DNA of 45,848 nt from an uncultured Eggerthellaceae bacterium (GCA_905234635.1 CAJOJB010000003.1:1-45848); one strand, 5' to 3'. Positions 25,936-33,724 are shown, numbered from the stretch's first letter. The notes: generated by a model from the sequence alone, not told the origin. Made by a program: numbers and translations.

Positions 25936-26397
25936 TTATTCATGTTCCCCGGGGGAAGCAGGGAGATCGATTGTTTCGGGCTTTACGATGGTCTCTATGT
26001 ATTCCTGCGCAGAAATGCGCTTGATGGCGCTGCGCTTGAAAGCCTTTTCGTCGCGCGAAACAATGTAGGCAACGCGCGCTGTTTCGGCACAGGCGCGTAT
26101 GATCCCGTCTTCAAAGTCTGGCTCGTCTGAATACGCCGCCTCTTCGCATACGAAGGCGTCAACCGCCACAGGCGAATACAAGCGCAGCAAGCACTGAATG
26201 TATTCGCGCGCAAACGCTTCGTCCGTTTCGCTCTTGATAAGAAAGTAGGCGTCCTTCAGCGACGTGGCAGCAACATACACCTTAAGCCCGCCATAGGCCG
26301 CTTCGTCTTCGAGCATGCTTGCGAACACGTGCTGTTCCCGCCCAGGAACCGCTGCGTCTATAAGAATGTTGGTGTCGACCAAGATGGACCTAGGCAT
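25936..26397 (-). CDS. PIN-domain (VapC-like) toxin
   Basis: I start at the ATG at 26397 (153 residues), giving an eight-base overlap with the antitoxin stop (ATGCCTAG). PIN landmarks are SILVDTNILIDA at the N terminus, the acidic DEPDFEDGIIRACAE block, and IVSRDEKAFKRSAIKRIS near the C terminus. PIN toxins are Mg-dependent RNases. The pair with 26390..26683 forms a complete module with its own promoter. Confidence 0.85.
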   Translation of the reverse strand: MPRSILVDTNILIDAAVPGREQHVFASMLEDEAAYGGLKVYVAATSLKDAYFLIKSETDEAFAREYIQCLLRLYSPVAVDAFVCEEAAYSDEPDFEDGIIRACAETARVAYIVSRDEKAFKRSAIKRISAQEYIETIVKPETIDLPASPGEHE

Positions 26398-26683
26398 AGC
26401 GCCCCGCAATCCGCTGCTTCAGTTCTTCGCTGGTAGCAGTTGCAAGCGAAGAACCTTCAAGCCGCTTTTTCATTTCGCGCAGGCGCTTCAGAGCGCTCGC
26501 CCGCTGTTCGGCTTCGGCTGACGTGAAGCCAATTTCGGGCAGTGCATGCTGGTTGTGAATGTGGTCGAGCAGCACGCTGCTACAGAACTGCCCGTACGAT
26601 ATGCCGTATTCGCGTTCTGCCAGGGCGTCTGCAAAGCTGAGCTTTTCAACATCGGCCCGCCCAGAAAAAGTTTTGGTTCGCAT
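26390..26683 (-). CDS. Antitoxin of the PIN-domain module
   Basis: A 97-residue acidic/basic protein with an N-terminal region that looks like a short DNA-binding segment (LSFADALAEREYGISYGQFCSSVLLDHI). A helical C terminus (EQRASALKRLREMKKRLEGS) is probably the toxin-binding part. It is identified mainly by context: upstream of and overlapping a PIN toxin, with an operator-like repeat in its promoter. Exact fold (RelB/RHH-like) not certain. Confidence 0.7.
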   Translation of the reverse strand: MRTKTFSGRADVEKLSFADALAEREYGISYGQFCSSVLLDHIHNQHALPEIGFTSAEAEQRASALKRLREMKKRLEGSSLATATSEELKQRIAGRYA

Positions 26684-26696
26684 GTGCTGCCCCTTT

Positions 26697-26740
26697 ACTG
26701 TTTACACGTTTACAGTACTATGAGCTGGGCTTTCTGTCAA
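26697..26740 (-). promoter_or_regulatory. Promoter and operator of the PIN module
   Basis: On the minus strand TTGACA (26735-26740) and TACTGT (26712-26717) are 17 bases apart. Two GTTTAC repeats eight bases apart, within an ACTGT...ACAGT arrangement (26697-26716), overlap the -10 and are a likely antitoxin operator. Confidence 0.65.
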
Positions 26741-26892
26741 GCATTTCAACAAGGTTGCTTTTCATGGTTAACTCCGCTCTATGCAGACAAGCATAGTTTA
26801 CAAGGAACGAAATTCGGATACTCTGTCTTGTGGCCATCGTGGTTGATGCTGTAAGTGTTGCAAAAAGACCAATCAGAAGCAATCGCGGAAGG

Positions 26893-27195
26893 CTATGCTA
26901 AGCGAACGTAGCCAGATGGGAGCTCGGCCACAAGCGCCAATGTGCCACCTACGGCTTCAACATAGCGGCGAATGACATCAAGACTCATCGCGCCAATATC
27001 ACCATTCTCCATGCGTGAAATGCGGTTTTGCGAAACGCCCATTTCTTTAGCCAGCTCAACTTGGGTCATATTGCTTGCTTTGCGCGCTTGCCGCAGGTTA
27101 TACGCATCGATAGTGGCCAGCGTGCGTTCGCGCGCTCCGCGCATTTGTTGCTTAGTTACACCCCGTTTATCTAGGTATTTTTGCAAATCGGTCAT
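26893..27195 (-). CDS. XRE-family transcriptional regulator (HipB/HigA-like)
   Basis: From the ATG at 27195 this is 100 residues. The helix-turn-helix is LRQARKASNMTQVELAKEMGVSQNRISRMENGD, followed by LDVIRRYVEAVGGTLALVAEL, typical of antitoxin-type XRE proteins. The promoter's predicted start near 27221 excludes the longer track start. No toxin gene remains next to it; upstream lies only decayed sequence. A 22-bp palindrome overlaps its promoter. Confidence 0.85.
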   Translation of the reverse strand: MTDLQKYLDKRGVTKQQMRGARERTLATIDAYNLRQARKASNMTQVELAKEMGVSQNRISRMENGDIGAMSLDVIRRYVEAVGGTLALVAELPSGYVRLA

Positions 27196-27227
27196 AGTCG
27201 ATATTCCACATAGGCTTCCTTTCGCCA

Positions 27228-27256
27228 AGAATATAGCCTTTGAGCTATATTGTCAA
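27228..27256 (-). promoter_or_regulatory. Promoter with 22-bp palindromic operator for the XRE gene
   Basis: TTGACA (27251-27256) and TATTCT (27228-27233) with a 17-base spacer. AATATAGC-CTTTGA-GCTATATT (27230-27251) is a perfect inverted repeat across the spacer, suited to autorepression by the XRE protein. Confidence 0.75.
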
Positions 27257-27391
27257 TTATTCGCCTATGTTTCGTCCGTCGTCAAAACAGTAGTTGTAGT
27301 CGTCGCACTTGTCGCCCCAGCCGCCAGCTACGCTCTCGAGCTGTTCGTCGGAAAGCTCGTAGCCCTCCTCTTGCGGCTGGTCCGGCACCAT
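27257..27391 (-). pseudogene. Decayed Nif11-type leader peptide with intact core
   Basis: A 44-codon ORF missing from the track: MVPDQPQEEGYELSDEQLES then VAGG and the core WGDKCDDYNYCFDDGRNIGE. The EEGYELSDEQLESVAGG stretch is the conserved C-terminal part of Nif11/TIGR03798-type leaders ending in a double-glycine. The first ~30 leader residues are gone and are replaced by antisense sequence of an AIM24 gene scrap, so the ATG is accidental. It parallels the intact peptide at 35430..35630. Confidence 0.7.
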
Positions 27392-27464
27392 CTGGCTGCA
27401 GACCATGCCGCTTTCGGGCTTCGTGAATGCTGTTGCGCCGCATCTACCTAGCGCTGGCAGTTAG
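27379..27464 (+). pseudogene. 3' scrap of an AIM24/TIGR00266-type gene
   Basis: 86 bases closely match the last ~87 bases of the gene at 29480..30157 (the FVxAxAPHLPxAGS ending and stop), with one deleted base and several substitutions. It is a relic of a second copy or a rearranged duplicate. Confidence 0.8.
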
Positions 27465-27563
27465 TGGAGACACGATGAGCCACGCGCCATACAGATACAC
27501 ACAAGAAACGCTGCGTAAGTCGCTGCAGCTCGTTGTCGGTTGTAGTCACGTAGATCAGAGATC

Positions 27564-27773
27564 TTATCCCAGGTTGTTATTGCGACTTTGGTCTGGGTTT
27601 GATACGGGCGTTTTAACACCTCTAATATTACGAACATGGTAGTTCAAATAACCGCCCTGCTCGATGGCTCGAACGAATTGTGAACGGGTCATGTTTGTAC
27701 CCGTATAATTGTCTCGGAATCGCTCATTACGTCCCGTCAAAGACTCCCTTGTAACCGAGATTCGCTTTGCCAT
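27564..27773 (-). CDS. Small protein resembling DUF3892
   Basis: A 69-residue basic protein: MAKRISVTRESLTGRNERFR ... RAIEQGGYLNYHVRNIRGVK ... SNPDQSRNNNLG. The pattern of an N-terminal strand, a RAIEQG helix, a YHVRNIRG strand and an SNPD..NNL end resembles the small DUF3892 family of unknown function. It is upstream of and on the same strand as the XRE gene. Moderate confidence. Confidence 0.55.
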   Translation of the reverse strand: MAKRISVTRESLTGRNERFRDNYTGTNMTRSQFVRAIEQGGYLNYHVRNIRGVKTPVSNPDQSRNNNLG

Positions 27774-27791
27774 TTGTCTACTCCTTAGTTC

Positions 27792-28883
27792 TTATGCTGT
27801 TACATCTACCAATAAGTCATTTCCGTAGTTATACGAAAGCATCCGACGCTTATGCATTTCCGCCACTGCAACTCCTGGTGAAACGCCAACCCTATTTGCA
27901 GTACGCTTTATATCTCCCGAACGTGTTAAGCCGTGAAAAGGAGAGAGGCCACCACTGCCAAACAAAACTTTTTTTGCAAACTCATTGGCAGCTTTCTCTT
28001 CAATACCCAGTTGTTTTTTAGTCTTCGCTAGTCCGTAGACATCATCGCTTCTTTCGTCGTTAAGAATGTGTCCAAGCTCATGAAAAATGGCCCATGTTAT
28101 GTAACCGTCCTTTTTTCGTCGGACTGAAAAAACAACAACAGGTGCGTCATTAACCCAATAAGTCACCCCATGCAAAGGGAAGTTTTTTGGCGGAGCGCAA
28201 TGCAACATGGTTACACCGGCTTGTGCAAGAAGGGCTTGCATATCTGACAACATTTTCTTATCAGGGCGAAGGGAGCGCTCTTTCAATAATGGAATTGTGT
28301 CCAATAGTTGCGATTCAGAATAATTCGATTCAAACCTGTGTCCGTCGGAGTCCTGCCTTTCAGCTTGAGCAATCCAGGCAAGCAACATTGCAGGATCCAA
28401 GTCTTTCTTAAAAGACTCCTTCAAAGTTGCAATAGCATAGCCGCTTTCAACTTCAACCTTGCAACGATGTTCATACGCTTCGATAGTTCCGCAGTTAACA
28501 AAACTAAGAAAATCGGCGACTAATTGACCAGGATTACGCTTATTGGCAGTTGTTGCGCTAACTTTTCGTAAATAGGTACCTAAACTGTCAGAAATGAGGT
28601 AAGCATATTGAGCAAGATGGTCTGTATCGGCAAAGCGAGCGCAGTCCGCATCATATTGTGCCTGATAAAGCAACCAAGCTTTTGCTGGAATCGATGTAAC
28701 ACGTTCAAGCCGTGTCGCAACTGTGGAGGAAATTGGAGCTTTAGCGTTCAAGATCTCGTTTATAAGCTTTCTGCTTACCCCAACACGCTCTGCCAGCTGT
28801 GCTTGTGTTACATTGGGGTTCTCCTCAATCCACTCTGCTAGATATTCACCTGGAGCAACAGCATAATTTCTCATCGTAATCAT
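27792..28883 (-). CDS. higA: HigA-like antitoxin: XRE domain plus ImmA/IrrE metallopeptidase domain
   Basis: The 363-residue protein has an N-terminal XRE domain (APGEYLAEWIEENPNVTQAQ... VGVSRKLINEILNAKAPIS) and a C-terminal zincin domain with FHELGHILND and a distal NEFAKKVLF. It is far longer than simple HigA antitoxins. The ATG overlaps the toxin stop by four bases (ATGA). The metallopeptidase part may mediate antitoxin turnover, which is an inference from ImmA/IrrE relatives. Confidence 0.85.
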   Translation of the reverse strand: MITMRNYAVAPGEYLAEWIEENPNVTQAQLAERVGVSRKLINEILNAKAPISSTVATRLERVTSIPAKAWLLYQAQYDADCARFADTDHLAQYAYLISDSLGTYLRKVSATTANKRNPGQLVADFLSFVNCGTIEAYEHRCKVEVESGYAIATLKESFKKDLDPAMLLAWIAQAERQDSDGHRFESNYSESQLLDTIPLLKERSLRPDKKMLSDMQALLAQAGVTMLHCAPPKNFPLHGVTYWVNDAPVVVFSVRRKKDGYITWAIFHELGHILNDERSDDVYGLAKTKKQLGIEEKAANEFAKKVLFGSGGLSPFHGLTRSGDIKRTANRVGVSPGVAVAEMHKRRMLSYNYGNDLLVDVTA

Positions 28884-29209
28884 CCTTTATGGTAGTCCTC
28901 AATCCCTTGAACTTCTGCTGCGGTTGTCGCTAGTATGCTTTCTATCCTTATTTCTCCATTAGATAACGGCTCGATAATCAAACGTTCGTTGCTTGAAACC
29001 TTTCCAGCCCACTGTCCGCTTCGATTTCCGTGCAACGGATGCCAATTACCCAAAGGGTCATTGGCAATAACATCTCTAAGCGTTGCATGAACCTCCAATG
29101 CATTGATGCGTAGTCTTAGCTTCTTTTCGATATCGGCTCTTCGCTTACGCATTTCTTTTTCATCGGTACAAAGCTTCTCGATCGTTTTATTTTTGAAAAT
29201 TAGCTTCAT
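28880..29209 (-). CDS. higB: HigB-like RelE-superfamily toxin
   Basis: A 109-residue basic protein. MKLIFKNKTIEKLCTDEKEM is typical of the HigB opening. The middle has LRDVIANDPLGNWHPLHGNR, and the end SGQWAGKVSSNERLIIEPLS matches the RelE-fold strand with basic residues. It is predicted to be a ribosome-dependent mRNA interferase. It is the first gene of a higBA operon with three palindromes in the promoter region. Confidence 0.85.
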   Translation of the reverse strand: MKLIFKNKTIEKLCTDEKEMRKRRADIEKKLRLRINALEVHATLRDVIANDPLGNWHPLHGNRSGQWAGKVSSNERLIIEPLSNGEIRIESILATTAAEVQGIEDYHKG

Positions 29210-29210
29210 G

Positions 29211-29284
29211 TGTAACCTATCTGGTTACATGTACATTACAAATGTAATCATAAACCAAAACAAGATGTAACGCAATAGGTTACA
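29211..29284 (-). promoter_or_regulatory. higBA operator cluster
   Basis: Three related inverted repeats lie upstream of higB: TGTAACC-TATCT-GGTTACA (29211-29229), ATTACA-AA-TGTAAT (about 29235-29248) and TGTAAC-GCAATAG-GTTACA (29266-29284). The shared GTTACA half-sites suggest cooperative HigA binding. Confidence 0.65.
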
Positions 29285-29358
29285 GAGTTTTATTGCTCAA
29301 ATTAGTATACGAGTTTGTATACAAATCAAGTAAAAAGTGAAAATTCGATTATTAGAAA

Positions 29359-29415
29359 GTGCAAGCTAGTCAATACTTGCACGTGAATCCTTTTAATTTG
29401 GCATAATGTAGGCAA
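29359..29415 (+). promoter_or_regulatory. Promoter region of the AIM24-family gene
   Basis: An inverted repeat GTGCAAG...CTTGCAC (29359-29382) contains TTGCAC, and an extended -10 TGGCATAAT follows at about 29399-29407, 75 bases before the ATG. The repeat could be an operator. Confidence 0.5.
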
Positions 29416-29479
29416 GGCTTTATTGGCCAACAGCAGCAACAACGGCAACAACGTAGAGGCACAACAGAAAGGAAATGGT

Positions 29480-30157
29480 ATGCAGTACGAAATAATTGGT
29501 GGAGCGTTCCCCGCGGTGGTTTGCACCCTGCAAGCTGGCGAACAAATGAAAACCGAAAAAGGCTCCATGGTGTGGATGGACAACGTCATGGAAATGCAAA
29601 CCGAAGGCGGCGGCGTAGGCAAAATGTTCGGCAAGATGTTTTCGGGTGAAAGCATGTTCCAAAACATCTATACCGCCAAGGCACCGGGGCGCATCGCGTT
29701 CGGGTCAAGCTTCCCGGGAAAGATTATGCCCATCGAACTGCAGCCGGGCCAAGCCGTCGTCGTGCAAAAGATGGCATTCCTGGCGTCGGAAATGGGCGTG
29801 GATTTGGCCGTGCACTTCAACCAGAAGCTGGGCGCTGGCTTTTTCGGCGGCGAAGGCTTCATTATGCAGCGCTTAAGTGGGCAAGGCGTGGCGTTCATCG
29901 AATGCGACGGCGACTTTGTAAGCTACAACCTGGCGCCTGGGCAGTCGATGCTGGTGGACACAGGCAATGTGCTGGGCTTTACGGGCAACGTGCAAATCGA
30001 AATCGAGCGTGTCAAGGGTGCGAAGAACATCGTGTTTGGCGGCGAAGGCCTGTTTAATACGAAGCTTACCGGCCCTGGCACCATCTGGCTGCAGACCATG
30101 CCGCTTTCGGGCTTCGTGGACGCTATTGCGCCCCACCTGCCCACCGCTGGGAGTTAA
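29480..30157 (+). CDS. AIM24 / TIGR00266 family protein
   Basis: I start at the ATG at 29480 (225 residues) because AGAAAGGAA is just upstream. The sequence has the family features: MQYEIIGGAFPAVVCTLQAG, EKGSMVWMDN, the Gly/Met-rich MFGKMFSGESMFQNIYTA, GFIMQRLSGQGVAFIECDGD and the LSGFVDAI end. The fold is a trimeric beta-roll; bacterial roles are poorly known. A damaged copy of its 3' end lies 2 kb upstream at 27379. Confidence 0.88.
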   Translation: MQYEIIGGAFPAVVCTLQAGEQMKTEKGSMVWMDNVMEMQTEGGGVGKMFGKMFSGESMFQNIYTAKAPGRIAFGSSFPGKIMPIELQPGQAVVVQKMAFLASEMGVDLAVHFNQKLGAGFFGGEGFIMQRLSGQGVAFIECDGDFVSYNLAPGQSMLVDTGNVLGFTGNVQIEIERVKGAKNIVFGGEGLFNTKLTGPGTIWLQTMPLSGFVDAIAPHLPTAGS

Positions 30158-30237
30158 TAAGCGAAAAGTATCCGGACGTGGAACAGCGGTATCGCTTCGA
30201 ACTGCAGAACATCGAAAGCATCGTGCACGAGGGATAG
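30154..30237 (+). pseudogene. Orphan C-terminal gene scrap
   Basis: A coding-like frame overlapping the AIM24 stop reads LISEKYPDVEQRYRFELQNI then ESIVHEG and a TAG. It has no start of its own and is too short to assign. It marks another rearrangement junction. Confidence 0.4.
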
Positions 30238-30270
30238 CACTCCGGGCGCCCTTGTTGCCAGCGTCATGAG

Positions 30271-31359
30271 CTACTTTGCAGCTTCTCCAAAAAGATAAAA
30301 AGTACTTGGCGCGACAGTATGCTCTATGCCAACGTATTCGAGTTGTTTTGAAGGATCGGCTATGTCCTTCGAAACAATAGCCATTGTGACATCCCGCTCA
30401 ACCGCTTTGTACGGCGGCAATGTGCAGTTCAATATTGCCTCAACCAAATAAGGGTTGTTGTAACGCCGCATCATAGACGCGCCTTTGCGCATTAGTTCAG
30501 AATTTACCCGGTAGCAACAATCTAGCATTTTGCTTATGGACAAAACAAAGGCCATCTCATTAAGGTTGTTAAACATAAAGCGAATACAAGTGCGTAGGTT
30601 TTCGTAATAGCCGAGTTCGACATCACACCAATCTGGCACCATCAAGTCTTCCTCGGGCTTAATATTGATAAACCCCCACGGGCCTGGCTTGTCGAACGCT
30701 CCATCTTCGAATACCACGAATGTTTCAGCGTTCTGGCATGTAATACAGCATATGCGTCCGTAGGTGGAGGGCATGGCGCTTGCTATCCAGAGCGAGCCTG
30801 CGGTGTCTGCGGGGGCAGGAATAGTCTCCTGTACATACCACGCTAGTATTTCCAATAGCTGGTCATATTCAGGTAGTGCTTGAAGTTTCTTAAACTGTTT
30901 CAGCTTGTCTACGTCTTCGTCGTATGTAAAAGTACGTGTGCTTTTAGGTAGCCTCTCGCGGTCCCAGGGGATAGGCACACCCCAACCTTCGCCCGTATCA
31001 ACGATTACTTCTAGGCTTCCACCTGGGCGCCCTGTTTTCATCTTGTTACGAAGGTCTTTGCCGTCTGATTCATACTTGGCAATGGTTTGCGTTTCGGCAA
31101 AATCGAGCTCCTGGTCAGTACCGCTAAAGGGTGCCCAAAGCATCTTCTTCGGGAAAAGCTGGGGATCCATATGCCTATACTCATGTAGATGCTGCACGTG
31201 CCTACTACGAACGTCATTCGATTTGCCGACATAATACGTGCCGTCAGTAAATTCGTAAACGTAAATGCCACGGGCCTCTTCGTCGGTAAGGTCGGTTGAA
31301 ATTGAAGCACGTCCCTCTATATCAAGCTCTTTGAACCTTAACTTGCTTTTAGTCATCAT
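30271..31359 (-). CDS. GIY-YIG nuclease-domain protein with unknown C-terminal domain
   Basis: A 362-residue protein. Residues ~31-110 form a GIY-YIG nuclease domain: GIYVYEFTDGTYYVGKSNDV, RSRHVQHLHEY, the acidic ETQTIAKYES and LRNKMKTGRPGG. The remaining ~240 residues match nothing I recognise. They contain CCITCQNAETFVVFEDGAFD, several Cys and Trp residues, and hydrophobic helices that are not clearly transmembrane. The AT-richer codon use and the neighbouring restriction-gene scrap suggest an accessory, possibly defence-related gene. Confidence 0.75.
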   Translation of the reverse strand: MMTKSKLRFKELDIEGRASISTDLTDEEARGIYVYEFTDGTYYVGKSNDVRSRHVQHLHEYRHMDPQLFPKKMLWAPFSGTDQELDFAETQTIAKYESDGKDLRNKMKTGRPGGSLEVIVDTGEGWGVPIPWDRERLPKSTRTFTYDEDVDKLKQFKKLQALPEYDQLLEILAWYVQETIPAPADTAGSLWIASAMPSTYGRICCITCQNAETFVVFEDGAFDKPGPWGFINIKPEEDLMVPDWCDVELGYYENLRTCIRFMFNNLNEMAFVLSISKMLDCCYRVNSELMRKGASMMRRYNNPYLVEAILNCTLPPYKAVERDVTMAIVSKDIADPSKQLEYVGIEHTVAPSTFYLFGEAAK

Positions 31360-31415
31360 AAACCGCCCTTGGTAAGACTAGTTGCTATTTTGGGTATATA
31401 GCGAAATTAGTCTGA

Positions 31416-31650
31416 CTAGTTTTCAAAGTAGTCGCCGTCAATGCGCTTTATTTCGTAAGAGCGCTCTGTTGTTACACCAAGATTGTACTTAATCATAAGT
31501 TCAGTAAGCTTTTCATCATCAATCAAGATAATGGTTGCATGCGAAAAACTCTTGGCGTACTCGGCCGCCTTCGAGGTAAACGTCGATGTTGTAATAAACA
31601 CCCCACGAGTTACCGTGTTAAGAGCGCCACCGTTCGCGCTTCCCTTTCAA
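31416..31650 (-). pseudogene. C-terminal fragment of an Mrr-type restriction endonuclease
   Basis: The open frame reads ...GGALNTVTRGVFITTSTFTS then KAAEYAKSFSHATIILIDDE and LMIKYNLGV. This is the C-terminal half of the Mrr catalytic domain (the ITTS strand and LID...LMI helix). The catalytic Asp-QxK portion is missing and a stop lies upstream, so it is a relic. Confidence 0.65.
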
Positions 31651-31676
31651 AACACAATCTCTTGTTACGAATACCA

Positions 31677-31864
31677 TTAATTCGTGCCCTCAACGATTCG
31701 TGAGAACTCTCTAAAAACAAGCTCTTCAATATCCTTTTCGTCCATGACATCTAAGAGCCGAACGCTCCCAGCCCTTGAGATAGCTTTTGCCAATTCCGTA
31801 TAATACTTAGTCTTTTCTTTATTGCCGAATCTGTCATATACTTTATATTTATCATGGTCATTTT
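31677..31864 (-). pseudogene. Coding-like remnant without start
   Basis: A frame open for about 60 codons reads DHDKYKVYDRFGNKEKTKYY ... LLDVMDEKDIEELVFREFSR and stops before the Mrr scrap. It has no usable start and is in the -1 frame relative to the end of the gene at 31865. Probably the tail of a lost gene; not identified. Confidence 0.4.
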
Positions 31865-32518
31865 TTAGACCTCCACTTCCTCATCCTCGCTGCTTCCATC
31901 ATTTCCAATAAGCCCTTCGGTGAAGTCCTCGAGTCCTCGACAAGACGCGTTGTTCAGAACAAGCTGAGCAAGTTCAAATGCGTCATGTTGTTCAAGCTCA
32001 TCAATAGTAAGCGGCTTCCCCTTCTCTCTTTGAAAACTGCTTCTTACTGCATTGAACCAACTTCGCCCATCGACGATGTCTTCTATTTCTTCATATTGTT
32101 TAGTTTTTATCTCTTGAAGACAGAGTGCTAGGACTGGAATTGCCAAAATTGAAAAGGCAACATTATTATTCCTGGAATCTGTCTTAATGAGGTTTACTTT
32201 TTTAAGGACATCCTTATCACCTGGACCAATAGTTGTGTCATTGTCGGGATTTGGAGTAGGGCCTGGATTCGGCTCTGGAATATCGCCACCATCATTGGGA
32301 GGATGCAGTTGACCATCTTCTCCATCGTCGTCGATGTTACCTTTGCCAAACTCGAAACTTTCGCCATGTTCTCCACTTTTTACCGTCTTCGGAACTCTTG
32401 CGTTCGTAACTAGGACATCAGATACTGCCTGCTTTTCTGAGGGAATCGTTTCCCCTGGTATTTGCCCATAATCATCTTGCGATGGCAAAAACTCACCTGC
32501 TCCAAGAATATCAGTAGA
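31865..32518 (-). pseudogene. Unidentified accessory gene, probably 5'-truncated
   Basis: The track ORF uses a TTG at 32488, but the open frame continues upstream (IAAFLRSSSGDSTDILGAGE) until it collides with the HD-domain scrap. It contains a Pro/Asn/Asp-rich linker (GGDIPEPNPGPTPNPDNDTT) and a C-terminal globular part (NNVAFSILAIPVLALCLQEI ... FELAQLVLNNASCRGLEDFT). I do not recognise the family. Codon use is AT-rich compared with the core. Confidence 0.45.
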
Positions 32519-32535
32519 ATCGCCCGAACTACTCC

Positions 32536-32661
32536 TTAGAAAAGCAGCAATGTTTCCATAGGGTGCACGATATAGGGCGTGTCTGTGCCTTTGCGCGGCT
32601 GCCCATCATGTGCCCTGACAGCAAATACAATCGCCCTTGTGAGGATACTATGTTTAGGCAT
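32536..32661 (-). pseudogene. N-terminal fragment of an HD-domain hydrolase
   Basis: A 41-codon ORF below the track limit: MPKHSILTRAIVFAVRAHDG then QPRKGTDTPYIVHPMETLLL. The AHDGQPRKGTDTPYIVHP block is the start of SpoT/RelA-like HD hydrolase domains, where the first metal-binding His sits. The protein stops abruptly and the rest is replaced. GGAAGG lies about nine bases upstream of the ATG. Confidence 0.6.
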
Positions 32662-32693
32662 GAACAGCACCTTCCTTACTAGGTTTTACGCTC

Positions 32694-33008
32694 TTATCTA
32701 AACTCATCCGCATGCTGGTCAAAGAACTCTTTGTATGTTCGTATATTGGGTAGCTCCGTCCACTTCTTCACGTCAACTGGGTCGGCGTCCAGGTCGTAGA
32801 TTTTGGCGCCGCGAACGCTTAGCAGGAATGGCGAATGGGTCGCCATTATTATCTGGCAATCGCGTTCCTGCGCCGCTTCTTCAATAAATGCCTTGAGTTC
32901 GAGCTGGCGTTCAGGCGACAGGCTATTCTCGGGCTCGTCGAGCAGGTACAGCCCCCCGTCTTGAATCTTTTCCGTGAAATACATCTGCGCACATTCACCA
33001 CCTCATTC
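32694..33008 (-). pseudogene. C-terminal fragment of an ABC-type/SMC-like ATPase
   Basis: The track ORF starts at 32984, but the frame extends upstream through GGECAQMYFTEK, which resembles the ABC signature region. Then come LYLLDEPENSLSPERQLEL (Walker B and D-loop) and IIMATHSPFLLSVRGAKIYD (H-loop). The Walker A half is absent. This is the AAA_21-type ATPase often found in defence systems; here only the last third survives. Confidence 0.7.
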
Positions 33009-33030
33009 CCTATCCTAGAGCACAGAAAAA

Positions 33031-33684
33031 TTACGCCAGTCGGATAGGATGCCGGACCACCGTCTTCAGCTTTTCGGGAGCAGTGCGCCGAGCGTCGCTC
33101 AGATAAATTTCATGATGCCTACGCGTATCCGTAATATCCAGCGCATAACCCTGCGCTTCCATAAACGCATGCATAGCATCCACGGTGGCGGGTTCGTCGT
33201 CGTAGGGGCCAACATGCAGGCACTGCACGCACAACCCTTCTTCGATAGTCAGGAATTCCGCCTTCGTGAAGTCGGGTGTAGGTGCGCCGTCCTTCGGCTT
33301 TTTCTTGCGCGCAGCTTCTTCCACCGCCCACGCGAAGTCTTCTTCCTCCACAAAATCGGGCAAGCGAATGGCAGAAATCCACTGGAAGCTTTCCTTGTGC
33401 GCGTAGTCGACGCCCTGTATGCCGTCTTGCCACCAGAAGCCTTCGAGCGGCGGCACCACATAGTCGAAATACCCTTCGATGCGCCTGTCGCCCTTCTTCG
33501 ACATCTTAATGGTGAACGCCACGCCGTAGAGTACATTAAGCGCCTGCTTGTATGCGTCGCCTTCCACATTCGGGTCACCCGACCCGCGCACGGCGACAAA
33601 ATTCATAGGCGGCACGTCCACGATACTGGGCTTGCGCGGCGGCAGGTAAAACTCCTTGTATTCCTTCTTGTAGTCGAATGGCAT
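33031..33684 (-). CDS. GyrI-like small-molecule-binding domain protein
   Basis: I start at the ATG at 33684 (217 residues) with AGAAGGAGC upstream. PSIVDVPPMNFVAVRGSGDP, LYGVAFTIKMSKKG, GYFDYVVPPLEGFWW and LCVQCLHVGPYDDEPATVDA follow the stand-alone GyrI-like pattern related to the AraC effector domain. These bind or hydrolyse small aromatic molecules; the ligand here is unknown. It lies downstream of the fic gene on the same strand with a 40-base gap. Confidence 0.85.
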   Translation of the reverse strand: MPFDYKKEYKEFYLPPRKPSIVDVPPMNFVAVRGSGDPNVEGDAYKQALNVLYGVAFTIKMSKKGDRRIEGYFDYVVPPLEGFWWQDGIQGVDYAHKESFQWISAIRLPDFVEEEDFAWAVEEAARKKKPKDGAPTPDFTKAEFLTIEEGLCVQCLHVGPYDDEPATVDAMHAFMEAQGYALDITDTRRHHEIYLSDARRTAPEKLKTVVRHPIRLA

Positions 33685-33724
33685 AATGCTCCTTCTGACA
33701 GTAAGACTTGTAAACAAGCTTTGG

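Noticed and set aside
31855-31880. Programmed -1 frameshift at the AAAAAA run joining the gene at 31865 to the next frame.
   Set aside because: The upstream frame already meets its TAA before the A-run, so slippage there cannot rescue translation; a gene relic is simpler.
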